Positions 44,162 through 52,879 of a stretch of 64,000 nucleotides of DNA are shown piece by piece. Source of the stretch: Solibacillus ferritrahens (GTDB lineage Bacteria; Bacillota; Bacilli; Bacillales_A; Planococcaceae); assembly GCF_037027585.1 (NCBI RefSeq), contig NZ_JAXCLE010000012.1, forward strand, positions 1 through 64,000. Direction: 5' to 3'. Below the pieces are notes generated by a model. The model did no database searches. It was not told the DNA's origin and saw only the letters and a list, made by a program, of their open reading frames with translations. The stretch's first letter is position 1. Each line of letters starts with the position of its first letter. The position numbers and the translations under genes are program-made.

Positions 44162-44518
44162 TCAAACACGATTAAGATGAGTATCTTGAAATTTTGTTGG
44201 ATATTTCAATCCAAGACCAAACATTCTATCCATCCCGATATGGGCTATCCAAATTAGGCAAATCATTATAATGCTATCGTTATGTATTAAGAATCCGCAT
44301 ATCATTAATATTAATGGGATCGAGTATGTATGAAAAAGATTATACAGTATTGAACCAACCTTAACGTTTTTTATGTAACCAATTGCTGAAATGTCTGGAG
44401 CTAACAATAAAACTAGAAAAATGCTCCAACTAAATTGCAGATAGAAGTAAAAATAAACGCTTAAAACAAAAACAGCTAACCCCTCCAATTGCAAAATAAA
44501 TTTATTCAAATACGCCAT
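44162..44518 (-). CDS. DUF4260 membrane protein
   Basis: A 118-residue protein with three to four membrane helices, matching DUF4260: APDISAIGYIKNVKVGSILYNLFHTY and WIAHIGMDRMFGLGLKYPTKFQDTHL are the family blocks. The function of the family is unknown. Two ATGs in tandem (44521, 44518) follow AAGGG; the second is used here. It is monocistronic. Confidence 0.87.
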   Translation of the reverse strand: MAYLNKFILQLEGLAVFVLSVYFYFYLQFSWSIFLVLLLAPDISAIGYIKNVKVGSILYNLFHTYSIPLILMICGFLIHNDSIIMICLIWIAHIGMDRMFGLGLKYPTKFQDTHLNRV

Positions 44519-44605
44519 CATCCCTTAGAATTAGTAGTGTAAGCAATCATTCTCCTCAATATGCACTCTGGTTGTATTGAGTATAGATAAGCAATTTAAA
44601 AGTAA

Positions 44606-44639
44606 AAAAGTTTAGCATCAAACAAAGGGCTAAACTTTT
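44606..44639. terminator. Bidirectional terminator
   Basis: AAAAGTTTAGC pairs with GCTAAACTTTT. It fits the minus-strand gene that stops at 44709. Confidence 0.75.
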
Positions 44640-44708
44640 ATTGTACTTATTTAATTTATATATTTACTTAACGCTGAATTCCCGAACTATTCCACAAGCC
44701 AATGTCTT

Positions 44709-45248
44709 CTATTTCTTCTCATACTCATCATAAGGGACATTTTTCTTGTTGGCCATTTGATAAATGAAAATCGAAGCCATTTCCTTATCTTCTTTAACGA
44801 CAAGCTCGTTCCCCACTTTATCGGTAAACTTATAGTTACCAATTGCTCCTGGTACATATTCTAGTGCAACTTTATCGATTACATCCCATTCCATTTTCTG
44901 CGAACCAATTAATTGTTTTTTATACACGACATTCTCATTAATAGCTGTATATGTTTCTGTTGAACTATATAAAGTAACAAATCCTAGAATTAAAACTCCA
45001 AAACTTACAATGTATGTGATTGTTTGACGCTTCCAGCTCAGTAGTGTAAATCCAGCAGCTAAAATTGCAAAACCAGTCAAAATAATCATTACATTCGTTT
45101 TAAATGAATAAATATAAAAGTTTGAGCGATCTGTTAAAAATAAATCCGGAACGGTCATTGGGACAAATATAGCAAATAGTGGTGAAATAATTAAACACGT
45201 AATCGCAAGCAATGCAAAAATTAATCTAGGTGAATATTTTTTTAACAT
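44709..45248 (-). CDS. Membrane protein with C-terminal PH-like domain
   Basis: A 179-residue protein. It has three membrane helices (about 9-31, 52-70, 77-93) and a soluble C-terminal half whose pattern (TAINENVVYKKQLIGSQKMEWDVI, then strands) resembles the bacterial PH-like domains fused to short membrane hairpins. That is an inference from strand pattern. AAGGGGGAAG precedes the ATG. No operon partner. Confidence 0.7.
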   Translation of the reverse strand: MLKKYSPRLIFALLAITCLIISPLFAIFVPMTVPDLFLTDRSNFYIYSFKTNVMIILTGFAILAAGFTLLSWKRQTITYIVSFGVLILGFVTLYSSTETYTAINENVVYKKQLIGSQKMEWDVIDKVALEYVPGAIGNYKFTDKVGNELVVKEDKEMASIFIYQMANKKNVPYDEYEKK

Positions 45249-45476
45249 GGTCTTCCCCCTTAAAGCTTCTCCATCTTTTTCACGGTCTATAAAAAATATA
45301 TTATTCTTTAAAGCTAAACAAATCTAAATCATTCCGTTTGATTAAAACGATTTAGGATGTAATGCGCAATCCATCGCAGCATATTTAGTATAAAATGAAT
45401 TGTAAAATTTTTCAATATTTTCAATAAATATTAATTGTATAATTAGGTTTTTTACTTCAAATATTTGCTTGAAACA

Positions 45477-45509
45477 GAAAAAAACCAATATCAAATTGAC
45501 ATTGGTTAA
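45477..45509 (-). terminator. Terminator of the 45528-45902 gene
   Basis: AACCAAT/ATTGGTT stem with an 11-base loop; T6 follows on the minus strand. Confidence 0.7.
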
Positions 45510-45527
45510 AGGTTTTAAGTTTGAGGT

Positions 45528-45902
45528 CTAAATTTCTACGCGATATCTCCAATGCGAATGCTTTACGTCTTCAAAGTTAATATAGGCTACGCTCGCTTCA
45601 ATGACATCATTTAAATTGAGCTCATGCTTTTTTGCAAAGTTTTTTAGGCTCTCAAGCAATTCTTTGTCACATGTCGTCCGAAATTCAGTCCGGTCTTTCG
45701 GGCGGTTCTGTTTATTGAATACAATAGTTTCAGTTTCTATTATATTGCTATAACCATTTTCGAGTAAATAGCCAATGTGGGTATCGTATTTTTCGGCCAA
45801 TTGTTTTAAGTTATTTAAAATTTCCGCGCTTATACGTGTTTTATATCGAACTCTTGTTTCATCCGTTGTTTGCATGAGCTTACCATTATGTAACTTCCAC
45901 AT
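45528..45902 (-). CDS. Protein with two ribbon-helix-helix-like repeats
   Basis: A 124-residue protein made of two similar halves: YKTRISAEILNNLKQLAEKY then HIGYLLENGYSNII, and FRTTCDKELLESLKNFAKKH then NLNDVIEASVAYI. Each half reads as a strand, a helix and a second helix, like an Arc/MetJ-type DNA-binding unit, so one chain could form a pseudo-dimer. Function is unknown. ATG 45902 follows AGGAG at seven bases; the ATG at 45908 is too close to it. Confidence 0.7.
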   Translation of the reverse strand: MWKLHNGKLMQTTDETRVRYKTRISAEILNNLKQLAEKYDTHIGYLLENGYSNIIETETIVFNKQNRPKDRTEFRTTCDKELLESLKNFAKKHELNLNDVIEASVAYINFEDVKHSHWRYRVEI

Positions 45903-45963
45903 TGTCATTCTCCTATCGAATTATATAGATATTTATATTATATCCAATGCTGGGCAAAATAAA

Positions 45964-45988
45964 ACACCCCTTATATGATAAGGAGTGT
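45964..45988 (-). terminator. Terminator-like hairpin upstream of the RHH-like gene
   Basis: ACAC.CCTTAT/ATAAGG.GTGT stem; on the minus strand it is followed by TTTTATTTT. It would end a leftward transcript coming from the 45994-46301 element, or act as an attenuator for the 45902 gene. Confidence 0.55.
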
Positions 45989-45993
45989 AGAAC

Positions 45994-46301
45994 GTAAAGT
46001 TGCGATCGGATAATGCATATTAAGTTGTAAAGGTTTACTTACGATAGTTTAACTTTAAATACTACGTGTGAGCCGAAATTTTCAATGGTATATCTCAATT
46101 CGCGTATGCATTTCGCTCGCTTAAATCTGGTTGGCATCTTTCGAGAATCTTCGTTAAAGCATTTGGTACATTAATTGCCAGTAACACTTTTGTAAATATT
46201 ACTAAAAAACGCATACAACGAAGGTAATAGAAATCATAATATTATCTAATCTAAACTAGTGGTTAATAATTTACTCTTCTTTTCGATGATCGCAACTTTA
46301 C
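45994..46301. mobile_element. 308-bp element bounded by perfect 14-bp inverted repeats
   Basis: GTAAAGTTGCGATC (45994-46007) and its exact complement GATCGCAACTTTAC (46288-46301) bound 280 bases. Minus-strand frames inside hold protein-like pieces (VPNALTKILERCQPDL, then stops; and MPTRFKRAKCIRELRY in another frame), suggesting a decayed gene. No target-site duplication is visible. It may be a miniature element or a remnant gene with flanking repeats. Confidence 0.45.
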
Positions 46302-46409
46302 TTGTTAGTAATATACCACCGATATAAATAATTAAACCTCTTTTTGACACTTTTTCTTTCAATTTTTTGGTGTTTCGAGTATATAATGAATGAACGGGGG
46401 TGTCTTATA

Positions 46410-47786
46410 ATGATTAAAATAAAGAAAATAGAATTTATGAAAGTGCTTTATGATGATGCATTGGCACAAAATATATTTTCTATTGCTAATATTACTTTTT
46501 CAAACCGAAATCCAATTCATGGTGCCCTCCTCTACTGGCAGCAAAATCAATCCGAAGAACTATATACCAAAGAAGGCGACTATAAGTTTTTTTATGATTT
46601 AGCAAAAGCTCAATATTTTGCAGCAGTAAAATTTCCGAAAGACTGTAATTTAACTCGCGACGAGCGCCAGGAACTTGCTTATTTACTATTGGAAGAGCGT
46701 GGAGCAATCGGAACCTACAGCTTTGTTTCAACAAAGCCAAAGAAGCTCATACATGTTAAAGATGCTTTCGAGTCTATCAATTTTCCGGCTGATTTTTCGG
46801 TAACGGATTTTAATAATATTTCAGTGTTAAAAAAAATCGAATCGCATGATGAAACACTTTATGAAGAGCTGCCTTATGACCGTTCATTTCTGGAAACCTA
46901 TTTAGAATGGTGCCGATTAGCGGTGCAAAAGCATCCTTCTAAACTGACAGCCTATTTGCAATACCTACCATTTTCTTATATTTGTTACAGCAATGCTTTG
47001 TTATCAGAGCAATTTTTAATCGATTATTTACCAGAAGTTGATTTGGAAGCACTTCAATATAATAAGCCAGTACTTGCAAGGCTTACGATGTCATTTAAAC
47101 GTTATTTAATAACGACTTTAATGGAAAATAAAAAGCGCATTCACCCTGATTTTGTCGATCAATTGGATGATTTTATTGAAAGCAATGCTTTTTACAGCTC
47201 CTATGATGTCGTATACCTTCCGGAGGCTGATGAGATTCCGGATATGGATTTACAGTATTTCGAATATGACCGCGGACCGTATAAATGGCCTGGTAGTGAA
47301 CACCTCGTAAAAGGTATTCCGTCGCTTGTGAGCCAGCAGTATAATTGCTACGGTGATAAACGTTTAACAAATACTGAAATGGACAAAAAATTAAAGTCCT
47401 ATAATGCACAGCAAAAGCAATTATTTATGGCCATTGCCGAACCTCACTGGTTAAACAAATACCGGAATGAGCTGGATTGGTCATACATTTGCCAATATAA
47501 TGTACATTTAAATGAACAGTTTTTAACTGCCCATATTCAATATATTGATTTTGACGCACTAGGGCTTAATACAGATATTGCAGTTAACGTCGAATTCTTA
47601 TCTACGTATTTACACCGTTTTAACCATCAAAAAGCGGTACCGTTAATTATTTGTCATTTAACTGAGCAGTTTTATTTAACACATAAAGATGAGATTAAAG
47701 TTGATATTGATTTACTGTACAAATATATGGATTGTATCGATGAAGAGGAATTTTTAAGGATTGAAAATTATTTAATCGACTATTAG
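46410..47786 (+). CDS. Helical-repeat protein of unknown function
   Basis: A 458-residue soluble protein that I cannot place in a family. The second half carries repeated units around LNEQFLTAHIQYIDFDALGLN and NVEFLSTYLHRFN, with further FLIDYLPEVDLEALQYN and DLLYKYMDCIDEEEFL-type copies: roughly an F-L-x2-Y/H segment, a short D-aromatic stretch and N. This suggests tandem helical repeats for protein binding. ATG 46410 follows GGGGGTG at a slightly long distance; the open frame back to 46344 crosses the promoter. It ends at a shared terminator. Confidence 0.75.
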   Translation: MIKIKKIEFMKVLYDDALAQNIFSIANITFSNRNPIHGALLYWQQNQSEELYTKEGDYKFFYDLAKAQYFAAVKFPKDCNLTRDERQELAYLLLEERGAIGTYSFVSTKPKKLIHVKDAFESINFPADFSVTDFNNISVLKKIESHDETLYEELPYDRSFLETYLEWCRLAVQKHPSKLTAYLQYLPFSYICYSNALLSEQFLIDYLPEVDLEALQYNKPVLARLTMSFKRYLITTLMENKKRIHPDFVDQLDDFIESNAFYSSYDVVYLPEADEIPDMDLQYFEYDRGPYKWPGSEHLVKGIPSLVSQQYNCYGDKRLTNTEMDKKLKSYNAQQKQLFMAIAEPHWLNKYRNELDWSYICQYNVHLNEQFLTAHIQYIDFDALGLNTDIAVNVEFLSTYLHRFNHQKAVPLIICHLTEQFYLTHKDEIKVDIDLLYKYMDCIDEEEFLRIENYLIDY

Positions 47787-47807
47787 AAGATAGATTCATA
47801 AAATTAG

Positions 47808-47843
47808 GGGGTGGATAAAAGTTAATTGACTTTTATCCACCTC
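47808..47843. terminator. Bidirectional terminator
   Basis: GGTGGATAAAAGT/ACTTTTATCCACC between convergent genes, with a six-base loop. Confidence 0.87.
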
Positions 47844-47853
47844 CGTTTTATTG

Positions 47854-49554
47854 CTATACATTTTGAATTTGTTTCGTGAAGTCTTTGTAGTTTAATAGAT
47901 TATTAAAATAAAGCCCCTGCCCATACTGACAATTAAGCTCCTTTAAAATAGCAAAATCTTCCCCATTTTCTATATTATTAGCTACTACCTCTAATTCCAG
48001 GACACTTGCTAAGGAAATAATGGCAGCTACCATTTTCGCATTTGCCGGTACTAAATTTAATTCATGTGTAAATGAGCGATCTATTTTTAAAGTACTAATT
48101 GGAATCTCTCTTAAATAGTTTAAAGATGAATACCCTGTACCGAAATCATCTATTGAAATCGTAATACCTCTATCATGAAGTTGGTTAATTATATCGATGA
48201 GCTGGATATCTTTATCGAGCATACCGAGTTCTGATATTTCAATTTCTAAATAATTCGGTGCTAAATTTGATTGTTCAAGCATTAGTGTCAAATCGGTAAT
48301 GAAATTTGGTTCTTTAATCGTCTCGATAGAAAGATTGATAGCGATTTTGAAGCTGTCATCTACAAAGGGCTTAAATTCCACAAGTTGCATGATAGCATTT
48401 CGCAATACCCATTGTTCTATTTGTGGGAGTAAGCCACATTGTAATGCAAAGGGTAAGATTTCTTCCTGCTTCATAACGCCAATTTCTTCATCAACCCAAT
48501 GAACAATCACTTCAGCCCCGATTATATCATTTTTATGTAATTGGTAAATGGGATCATAATGCAAAACGAATTTATTTTCACGCAATGCTTTATGCAGTTT
48601 TGTTTCCAGAACTAAAAACTGATCATTCGTATTCGGCATTTCTTTTTTATAGACTATATAATTGTTTCCTTTTTTAGCTTTTGCAGCATACATCGCAATG
48701 TCGGCAGTTTTCAGTAATTTTGCAGCGCTTTCCCCATCTTCAGGATAAATGCTGATGCCTAAACTTACACTTGCATAAAACTCGTAATCCTCTAAAATGA
48801 AACTGTCTTTAAATACATTTAATATTTTTGCAGCCATTTCATGTACTAATGTATCATCTTCTAAAATATAGAAAAACTCGTCTCCATTCATTCGATAAAA
48901 CGAATTGGACTGTATATCGATTTCCTTTAAACGACTTGCTAATTCTATTAAAAACAAATCCCCGATTTTGTGTCCTAAACTATCATTTATGTTTTTAAAA
49001 CGATTAACATCAAAAAAACATACAGCAAATTGTTTATTATGACGCAAACTCGTTGAAATTTCATGTTCGATTCGTTTCGTCAGGCTACGACGATTTGGTA
49101 AACCTGTTAAATCATCATGATATGCAATATGCGCAATCTTTTTGATGTTCTTTTGGGCAGTAATGTCTGTACGAATAGAAATATACCGTTCGGGTTTCCC
49201 GTTCTCCCCCACAAATGGAACAATAGTAGTCTTTACCCAATATAATGAACCGTCTTTTGCACGATTACATACCTCGCCCTGCCATGTACCGCCATTTCCT
49301 ATTGTTCGCCACATTTCTTTGAAAAAAGATTTTGCATGGAAACCGGAATTTAAAATCCGATGGTCTTCTCCGATTAATTCTTCCCAAGAATATTTGGAAA
49401 TCTCGCAAAACTGATCGTTAACTTTTTGTATAATACCCCGCTGATCGGTTACCGCTACAATTGCTGTTTTATCCAATGCGGCTTTTAAATCAACAAGTTG
49501 CTCATATGTAAAATCAATCGAAGTTAGTGCTTTAGAGTCCAATGCTCCATGCAT
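47854..49554 (-). CDS. PAS-GGDEF-EAL protein with altered catalytic motifs
   Basis: A 566-residue cytoplasmic signalling protein: PAS/PAC (about 20-135), GGDEF (about 145-305) and EAL (about 315-560). The GGDEF loop is N224-GDEF (MNGDEFF), lacking the first glycine. The EAL domain retains E348 (AEVIVHW), N408, E439, D469-D470 (IDDFGTGYSSL), K490 and Q546, but the usual YQP is YDP (334-336) and the usual AEGVE is ANNIE (525-529). Turnover of cyclic di-GMP may be weak or absent, leaving a sensor role. It has no membrane segment. GGAGAGG precedes the ATG. Confidence 0.92.
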   Translation of the reverse strand: MHGALDSKALTSIDFTYEQLVDLKAALDKTAIVAVTDQRGIIQKVNDQFCEISKYSWEELIGEDHRILNSGFHAKSFFKEMWRTIGNGGTWQGEVCNRAKDGSLYWVKTTIVPFVGENGKPERYISIRTDITAQKNIKKIAHIAYHDDLTGLPNRRSLTKRIEHEISTSLRHNKQFAVCFFDVNRFKNINDSLGHKIGDLFLIELASRLKEIDIQSNSFYRMNGDEFFYILEDDTLVHEMAAKILNVFKDSFILEDYEFYASVSLGISIYPEDGESAAKLLKTADIAMYAAKAKKGNNYIVYKKEMPNTNDQFLVLETKLHKALRENKFVLHYDPIYQLHKNDIIGAEVIVHWVDEEIGVMKQEEILPFALQCGLLPQIEQWVLRNAIMQLVEFKPFVDDSFKIAINLSIETIKEPNFITDLTLMLEQSNLAPNYLEIEISELGMLDKDIQLIDIINQLHDRGITISIDDFGTGYSSLNYLREIPISTLKIDRSFTHELNLVPANAKMVAAIISLASVLELEVVANNIENGEDFAILKELNCQYGQGLYFNNLLNYKDFTKQIQNV

Positions 49555-49946
49555 AGAAACCTCTCCATTCTGTTCTTTAGAATAACTATATTTTCTATTG
49601 ATAAAATTATAAATCTAAATAATATATTTAGCTAACTTTTTATGTAAATGTAATCATTTTAAAGATAGTAAATTATACATAATTCACAAATTTATCATAA
49701 TTAAATAGACTTAAATTTTCTCTTCTAGTAAATTTCATTGATACTATAGTAACACAATTGAATCTGCCAATAGATAAATATATTTATATTGGAATAATAA
49801 TACAAAAAAATAAATCAATCTATATATAAGGATAGACTGATTTATTGGGTGCTATTAAATTGTTACATAATGATTTTGTCATTGTGGTGATTAGCAATTC
49901 TTTTACTAATGGAAGGTGAAGGTAGTTCGAAGCTGCCTGTAAGATA
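49555..49946. other. Gene-free interval with a terminator-like hairpin
   Basis: AT-rich. TAAATCA-TCTAT pairs with ATAGA-TGATTTA at 49811-49844 and may end the leftward 50-residue gene's transcript. No other feature is seen. Confidence 0.5.
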
Positions 49947-50099
49947 TTATTTCATCTCCTGTTCAATTGCGTAGTTATAATATGCAAGTAATTGCTGTGG
50001 CGAAAGCATATTTACAAAATAACGGAAATTTACTGGCTCAAGTCCAAACTGCTCACACTTCTCTACATATACGGAATAACCTTCTTCATAATGGATCAT
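49947..50099 (-). CDS. 50-residue protein of unknown function
   Basis: A short gene with a strong AAAGGAGGATG site before the ATG at 50099. The product contains MIHYEEGYSVYVEKCEQFGL, EPVNFRYFVNMLSPQQL and ends in AIEQEMK. It looks like a compact helical cytoplasmic peptide with many tyrosines. I know no family for it. It lies downstream of the tyrosine recombinase gene on the same strand, about 150 bases away. Confidence 0.7.
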   Translation of the reverse strand: MIHYEEGYSVYVEKCEQFGLEPVNFRYFVNMLSPQQLLAYYNYAIEQEMK

Positions 50100-50247
50100 A
50101 ATCCATCCTCCTTTGTACTATAACAGTTTTTGATTTATGAATTAACTATATAACAGATTAGTTATTAATGTCAACGAATTTTCTCAATTTAAGCAAATAA
50201 AAAAACTACAATAAAGATCTTGTAGTTTAGTTGACATAATATAATTA

Positions 50248-51189
50248 TTATAAATTATTGAAAGGATTGTTTTTTAGTACTTCCTGTATTTGCTCATCTT
50301 CTATATGTGTATAAATTTGAGTGGTCGCAACACTTGAGTGCCCCAATATGTGCTGTAGGCTTCGTATATCTGCCCCCGCTTTATACATCATCGTTGCAGA
50401 AGTATGACGCAGCTTATGCGGTGTTAATCGGTCTTTTGGTGATTCGCTATTTGCATTAATAGCCTTTACGATGCGGGCAATGGATTGTCTGGCAAACCGA
50501 GTTCCCTTTTGTGAAACGAATAATGGTTCTTTCCCATCACCTTTATATGTATTACGTTCTAGTAAATATTTTTCCAAAGCTTTCATACAAGCATCATTTA
50601 AGTATACTTGGCGCTCTTTGTTCCCTTTACCGATTACGGTTAACTTACGGTCATGAATAGAATCTATATTTAGAGAGCACAATTCCGAAACCCGTATCCC
50701 CAGGTTTAAGAAAAATACCATCATGCATTCGTCGCGTGTACTATAGTACTGTCCTTGGACTGCACCGATAAATTCCTTTGCTTCATTATAATTTAAATAA
50801 ACCGGCGATCTTTTACCGATTTTTGGTGTTTCTAGATGTTCGGCTGGGTTCTCATCAACAAGTCGGCGCTTTCCTTTTAAATATTTGAAAAAAGCTTTCA
50901 ATGTCGCGACTTTACGTGCGCGGGCAGAAGAAGAATTTCCACGCTGCACTTCACAGTACTCCATAAATAAATATAAATCTTCCAAGGAAACTTCCTTAAT
51001 CATATCTATTGTTACATCTGAAATATCTATCGTATGTATTAAATCCAATTGTATATCGTGTTCAATGGCTTTTAAAAAGCGCATAAATAAAACTAAATCA
51101 TATTCATACTCTTTACGGGTTCTTGGGGACTTGCCCGTAATTGTTGTTAAGTAGATTAAAAAATCCCGCAAAAATTTAGGTAGTGGCAT
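50248..51189 (-). CDS. Tyrosine recombinase, XerC/XerD-like
   Basis: A 313-residue site-specific recombinase. It has an N-terminal SAM-like core-binding domain (about 1-110) and a catalytic domain with the complete set: R166 (LGIRVSEL), K188 (IGKGNK), H258 and R261 (PHKLRH), H284 (LGHSS) and nucleophile Y293 (QIYTH). It cuts and rejoins DNA through a phosphotyrosine intermediate. No prophage genes are nearby, so it may be a chromosomal Xer-type or an orphan integrase. An exact 36-bp palindrome starts 40 bases upstream of it. The ATG 51189 has only a distant AGAGGATG site. Confidence 0.93.
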   Translation of the reverse strand: MPLPKFLRDFLIYLTTITGKSPRTRKEYEYDLVLFMRFLKAIEHDIQLDLIHTIDISDVTIDMIKEVSLEDLYLFMEYCEVQRGNSSSARARKVATLKAFFKYLKGKRRLVDENPAEHLETPKIGKRSPVYLNYNEAKEFIGAVQGQYYSTRDECMMVFFLNLGIRVSELCSLNIDSIHDRKLTVIGKGNKERQVYLNDACMKALEKYLLERNTYKGDGKEPLFVSQKGTRFARQSIARIVKAINANSESPKDRLTPHKLRHTSATMMYKAGADIRSLQHILGHSSVATTQIYTHIEDEQIQEVLKNNPFNNL

Positions 51190-51228
51190 TTCCCAATTTC
51201 ATCCTCTCTTCTCTATTATTATAGCATA

Positions 51229-51264
51229 AATAATGTTCCCAAATTTATATTTGGGAACATTATT
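51229..51264. repeat. Perfect 36-bp palindrome beside the recombinase
   Basis: AATAATGTTCCCAAAT (51229-51244), loop TTAT, and the exact complement ATTTGGGAACATTATT (51249-51264). Not followed by a T-run on either strand, so it is not a standard terminator. It lies between divergent genes and could be an operator or a recombination site. The half GTTCCCAAAT also occurs at 1807-1816 and, inverted, at 985-994. Confidence 0.65.
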
Positions 51265-51306
51265 GGATAAAATCGCATAATTAGCATCATTTGTACCTAA
51301 AAACAG

Positions 51307-51318
51307 AACAAACGTTCC
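51307..51318. promoter_or_regulatory. LexA/DinR-type box
   Basis: GAAC-AAAC-GTTC fits the Bacillus SOS box core GAAC-N4-GTTC. It sits in the divergent gap between the recombinase (start 51189) and the CorA-like gene (start 51464). A single 8-base match can arise by chance. Confidence 0.4.
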
Positions 51319-51332
51319 TTAAATGTGATTTC

Positions 51333-51401
51333 GCTCTCAGACGCAGTGAAATTTAATGTTGTGTATAGTTGTCCATCTCAAATCGTCTGAGAGCGTTTTT
51401 G
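51333..51401 (+). terminator. Leader hairpin with T-run (attenuator or small-RNA end)
   Basis: CGCTCTCAGACG (51333-51344) pairs exactly with CGTCTGAGAGCG (51385-51396), then T5. The 40-base loop is unusually large. It ends 63 bases before the CorA-like gene, so read-through would be needed for expression from any upstream promoter. Confidence 0.6.
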
Positions 51402-51463
51402 AAAATGAGCATTTAGGTTAGGAATTTCGGTTTTCGGGAATGTAGAATCTAGGAGGTGAAACG

Positions 51464-52876
51464 ATGAATTCGCTTAAAACCCATTACGTCTTTTACTATC
51501 CATTTAATTATCGTCAATATCATTTTGAAAAATTTGAGCAGCTATTAAAGCAGCATCATTTTTATCATTTTAAAATGGGTTATGAAGATACTCTTTACGG
51601 AGAAGATGTCGAAGTTTCTCACCAATTATTAAAGCAATTTTATTACCCCTTTATAGAAGAAAAGCTATTAAATGATGACGTCTCTCATCTCCACTTTAAT
51701 CGCTACTCGAAAAAGATACAGGGGCAAGGCGTGATGGTAACACAATTCGATGAAATTCCATTTACCTTATTGAGTGCAGATGTCAATTTATGTCCATTCG
51801 GTATTGGTATTGCAGCTATAAGAATACAATTGGAAGACGATATTGATGTAAATGCTGCGTTGTCATTTGGGCATTACTTTCGCGTACTACAGCCGAAAAT
51901 TGATGAAGAACTCGGCGTAACTATCCAATATGAGGATTTTACGTTTGAAAATACGGAGGAATTATTATTTAAGAAGATTGCACCATTTTTAGAAGATTTT
52001 TTTGTTGATTATTCAGCCATTCATAAAAATATAAGCAAAATACCGTTTTTTGAAGATGAGCGCATGTATGTAAGTGCTTTTTTTCATTTCGATGAAAATA
52101 CAAAAATCGATGAATTTCTACTATACCGCGCCGGGCAGCTGAATGGGCGTGATCGTAATGGAGATCCCTATATATCCAGTACGAATGAAGAATATATAAA
52201 GCGTTTTATTGATGAACATACTTACCAACGCTGGGCACCGAGATTTTATACAATTACGACATTGCAAGGCCAAATCCAATTAACAAATGTCGATGAAGAA
52301 AGTATGAAGAAATATCTCGGGAGTTTTCATTCGATTTCCTATTACACTTTACTTATTCATTATTTTTATAAGCTCATGCTATTGAAGTTAATATTTGAAC
52401 ATAGTGAATTAAAATTTTCAAAGGATAAAGATATAGTCGAGGAATTAATTGAACAAATAACAAAGTTCGCCTCTAGGTATTACTTTACGGAAGTCTCTGT
52501 ACGTACTGAAGGGAAAGAAATTTCGCAGTATTTCCGGAAGGTGTTTCGTATAGACGGGCTGTATCATGAAACGAAGGAAACGCTAGATGAACTTTATCGG
52601 ATTCAGGAAGATCGATCCGCTGATAGATTAAACAAGCTAATTTTTATTTTAACTATTTTCAGTATGATTTCCGGTATATATGGAATGAACCTAGTCATTG
52701 AAATGTTGGGAGAACCTATCCAACTGTCCGATATAGTGGACTTCACTTTATTTGAATGGATAGCATTAATACTAGCTATGCTGGGGTTATTCACAATGGC
52801 AGCTTTAATCATCAATCAGCTGTTCAACTTTACAACTAGCATATACGGAAAAGTACGAAGAAAACGACAGCGGTAA
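51464..52876 (+). CDS. Atypical CorA-like membrane protein
   Basis: A 470-residue protein whose last 80 residues look like the CorA magnesium-channel core: a first membrane helix ending in the signature G407-M-N (SGIYGMN), a short loop with EPIQLSD, a second helix (FEWIALILAMLGLFTMAALII) and a basic tail KVRRKRQR. A long helix precedes it, as in CorA. The first 380 residues do not match the ordinary CorA cytoplasmic funnel that I know, so this may be a divergent branch. The loop lacks the usual MPE. Ion selectivity cannot be told. AGGAGGTG precedes the ATG. Confidence 0.75.
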   Translation: MNSLKTHYVFYYPFNYRQYHFEKFEQLLKQHHFYHFKMGYEDTLYGEDVEVSHQLLKQFYYPFIEEKLLNDDVSHLHFNRYSKKIQGQGVMVTQFDEIPFTLLSADVNLCPFGIGIAAIRIQLEDDIDVNAALSFGHYFRVLQPKIDEELGVTIQYEDFTFENTEELLFKKIAPFLEDFFVDYSAIHKNISKIPFFEDERMYVSAFFHFDENTKIDEFLLYRAGQLNGRDRNGDPYISSTNEEYIKRFIDEHTYQRWAPRFYTITTLQGQIQLTNVDEESMKKYLGSFHSISYYTLLIHYFYKLMLLKLIFEHSELKFSKDKDIVEELIEQITKFASRYYFTEVSVRTEGKEISQYFRKVFRIDGLYHETKETLDELYRIQEDRSADRLNKLIFILTIFSMISGIYGMNLVIEMLGEPIQLSDIVDFTLFEWIALILAMLGLFTMAALIINQLFNFTTSIYGKVRRKRQR

Positions 52877-52879
52877 ATT

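Noticed and set aside
51464..52876. M-box magnesium riboswitch before the CorA-like gene
   Set aside because: The leader is too short and lacks the conserved M-box cores; only one long hairpin is present.
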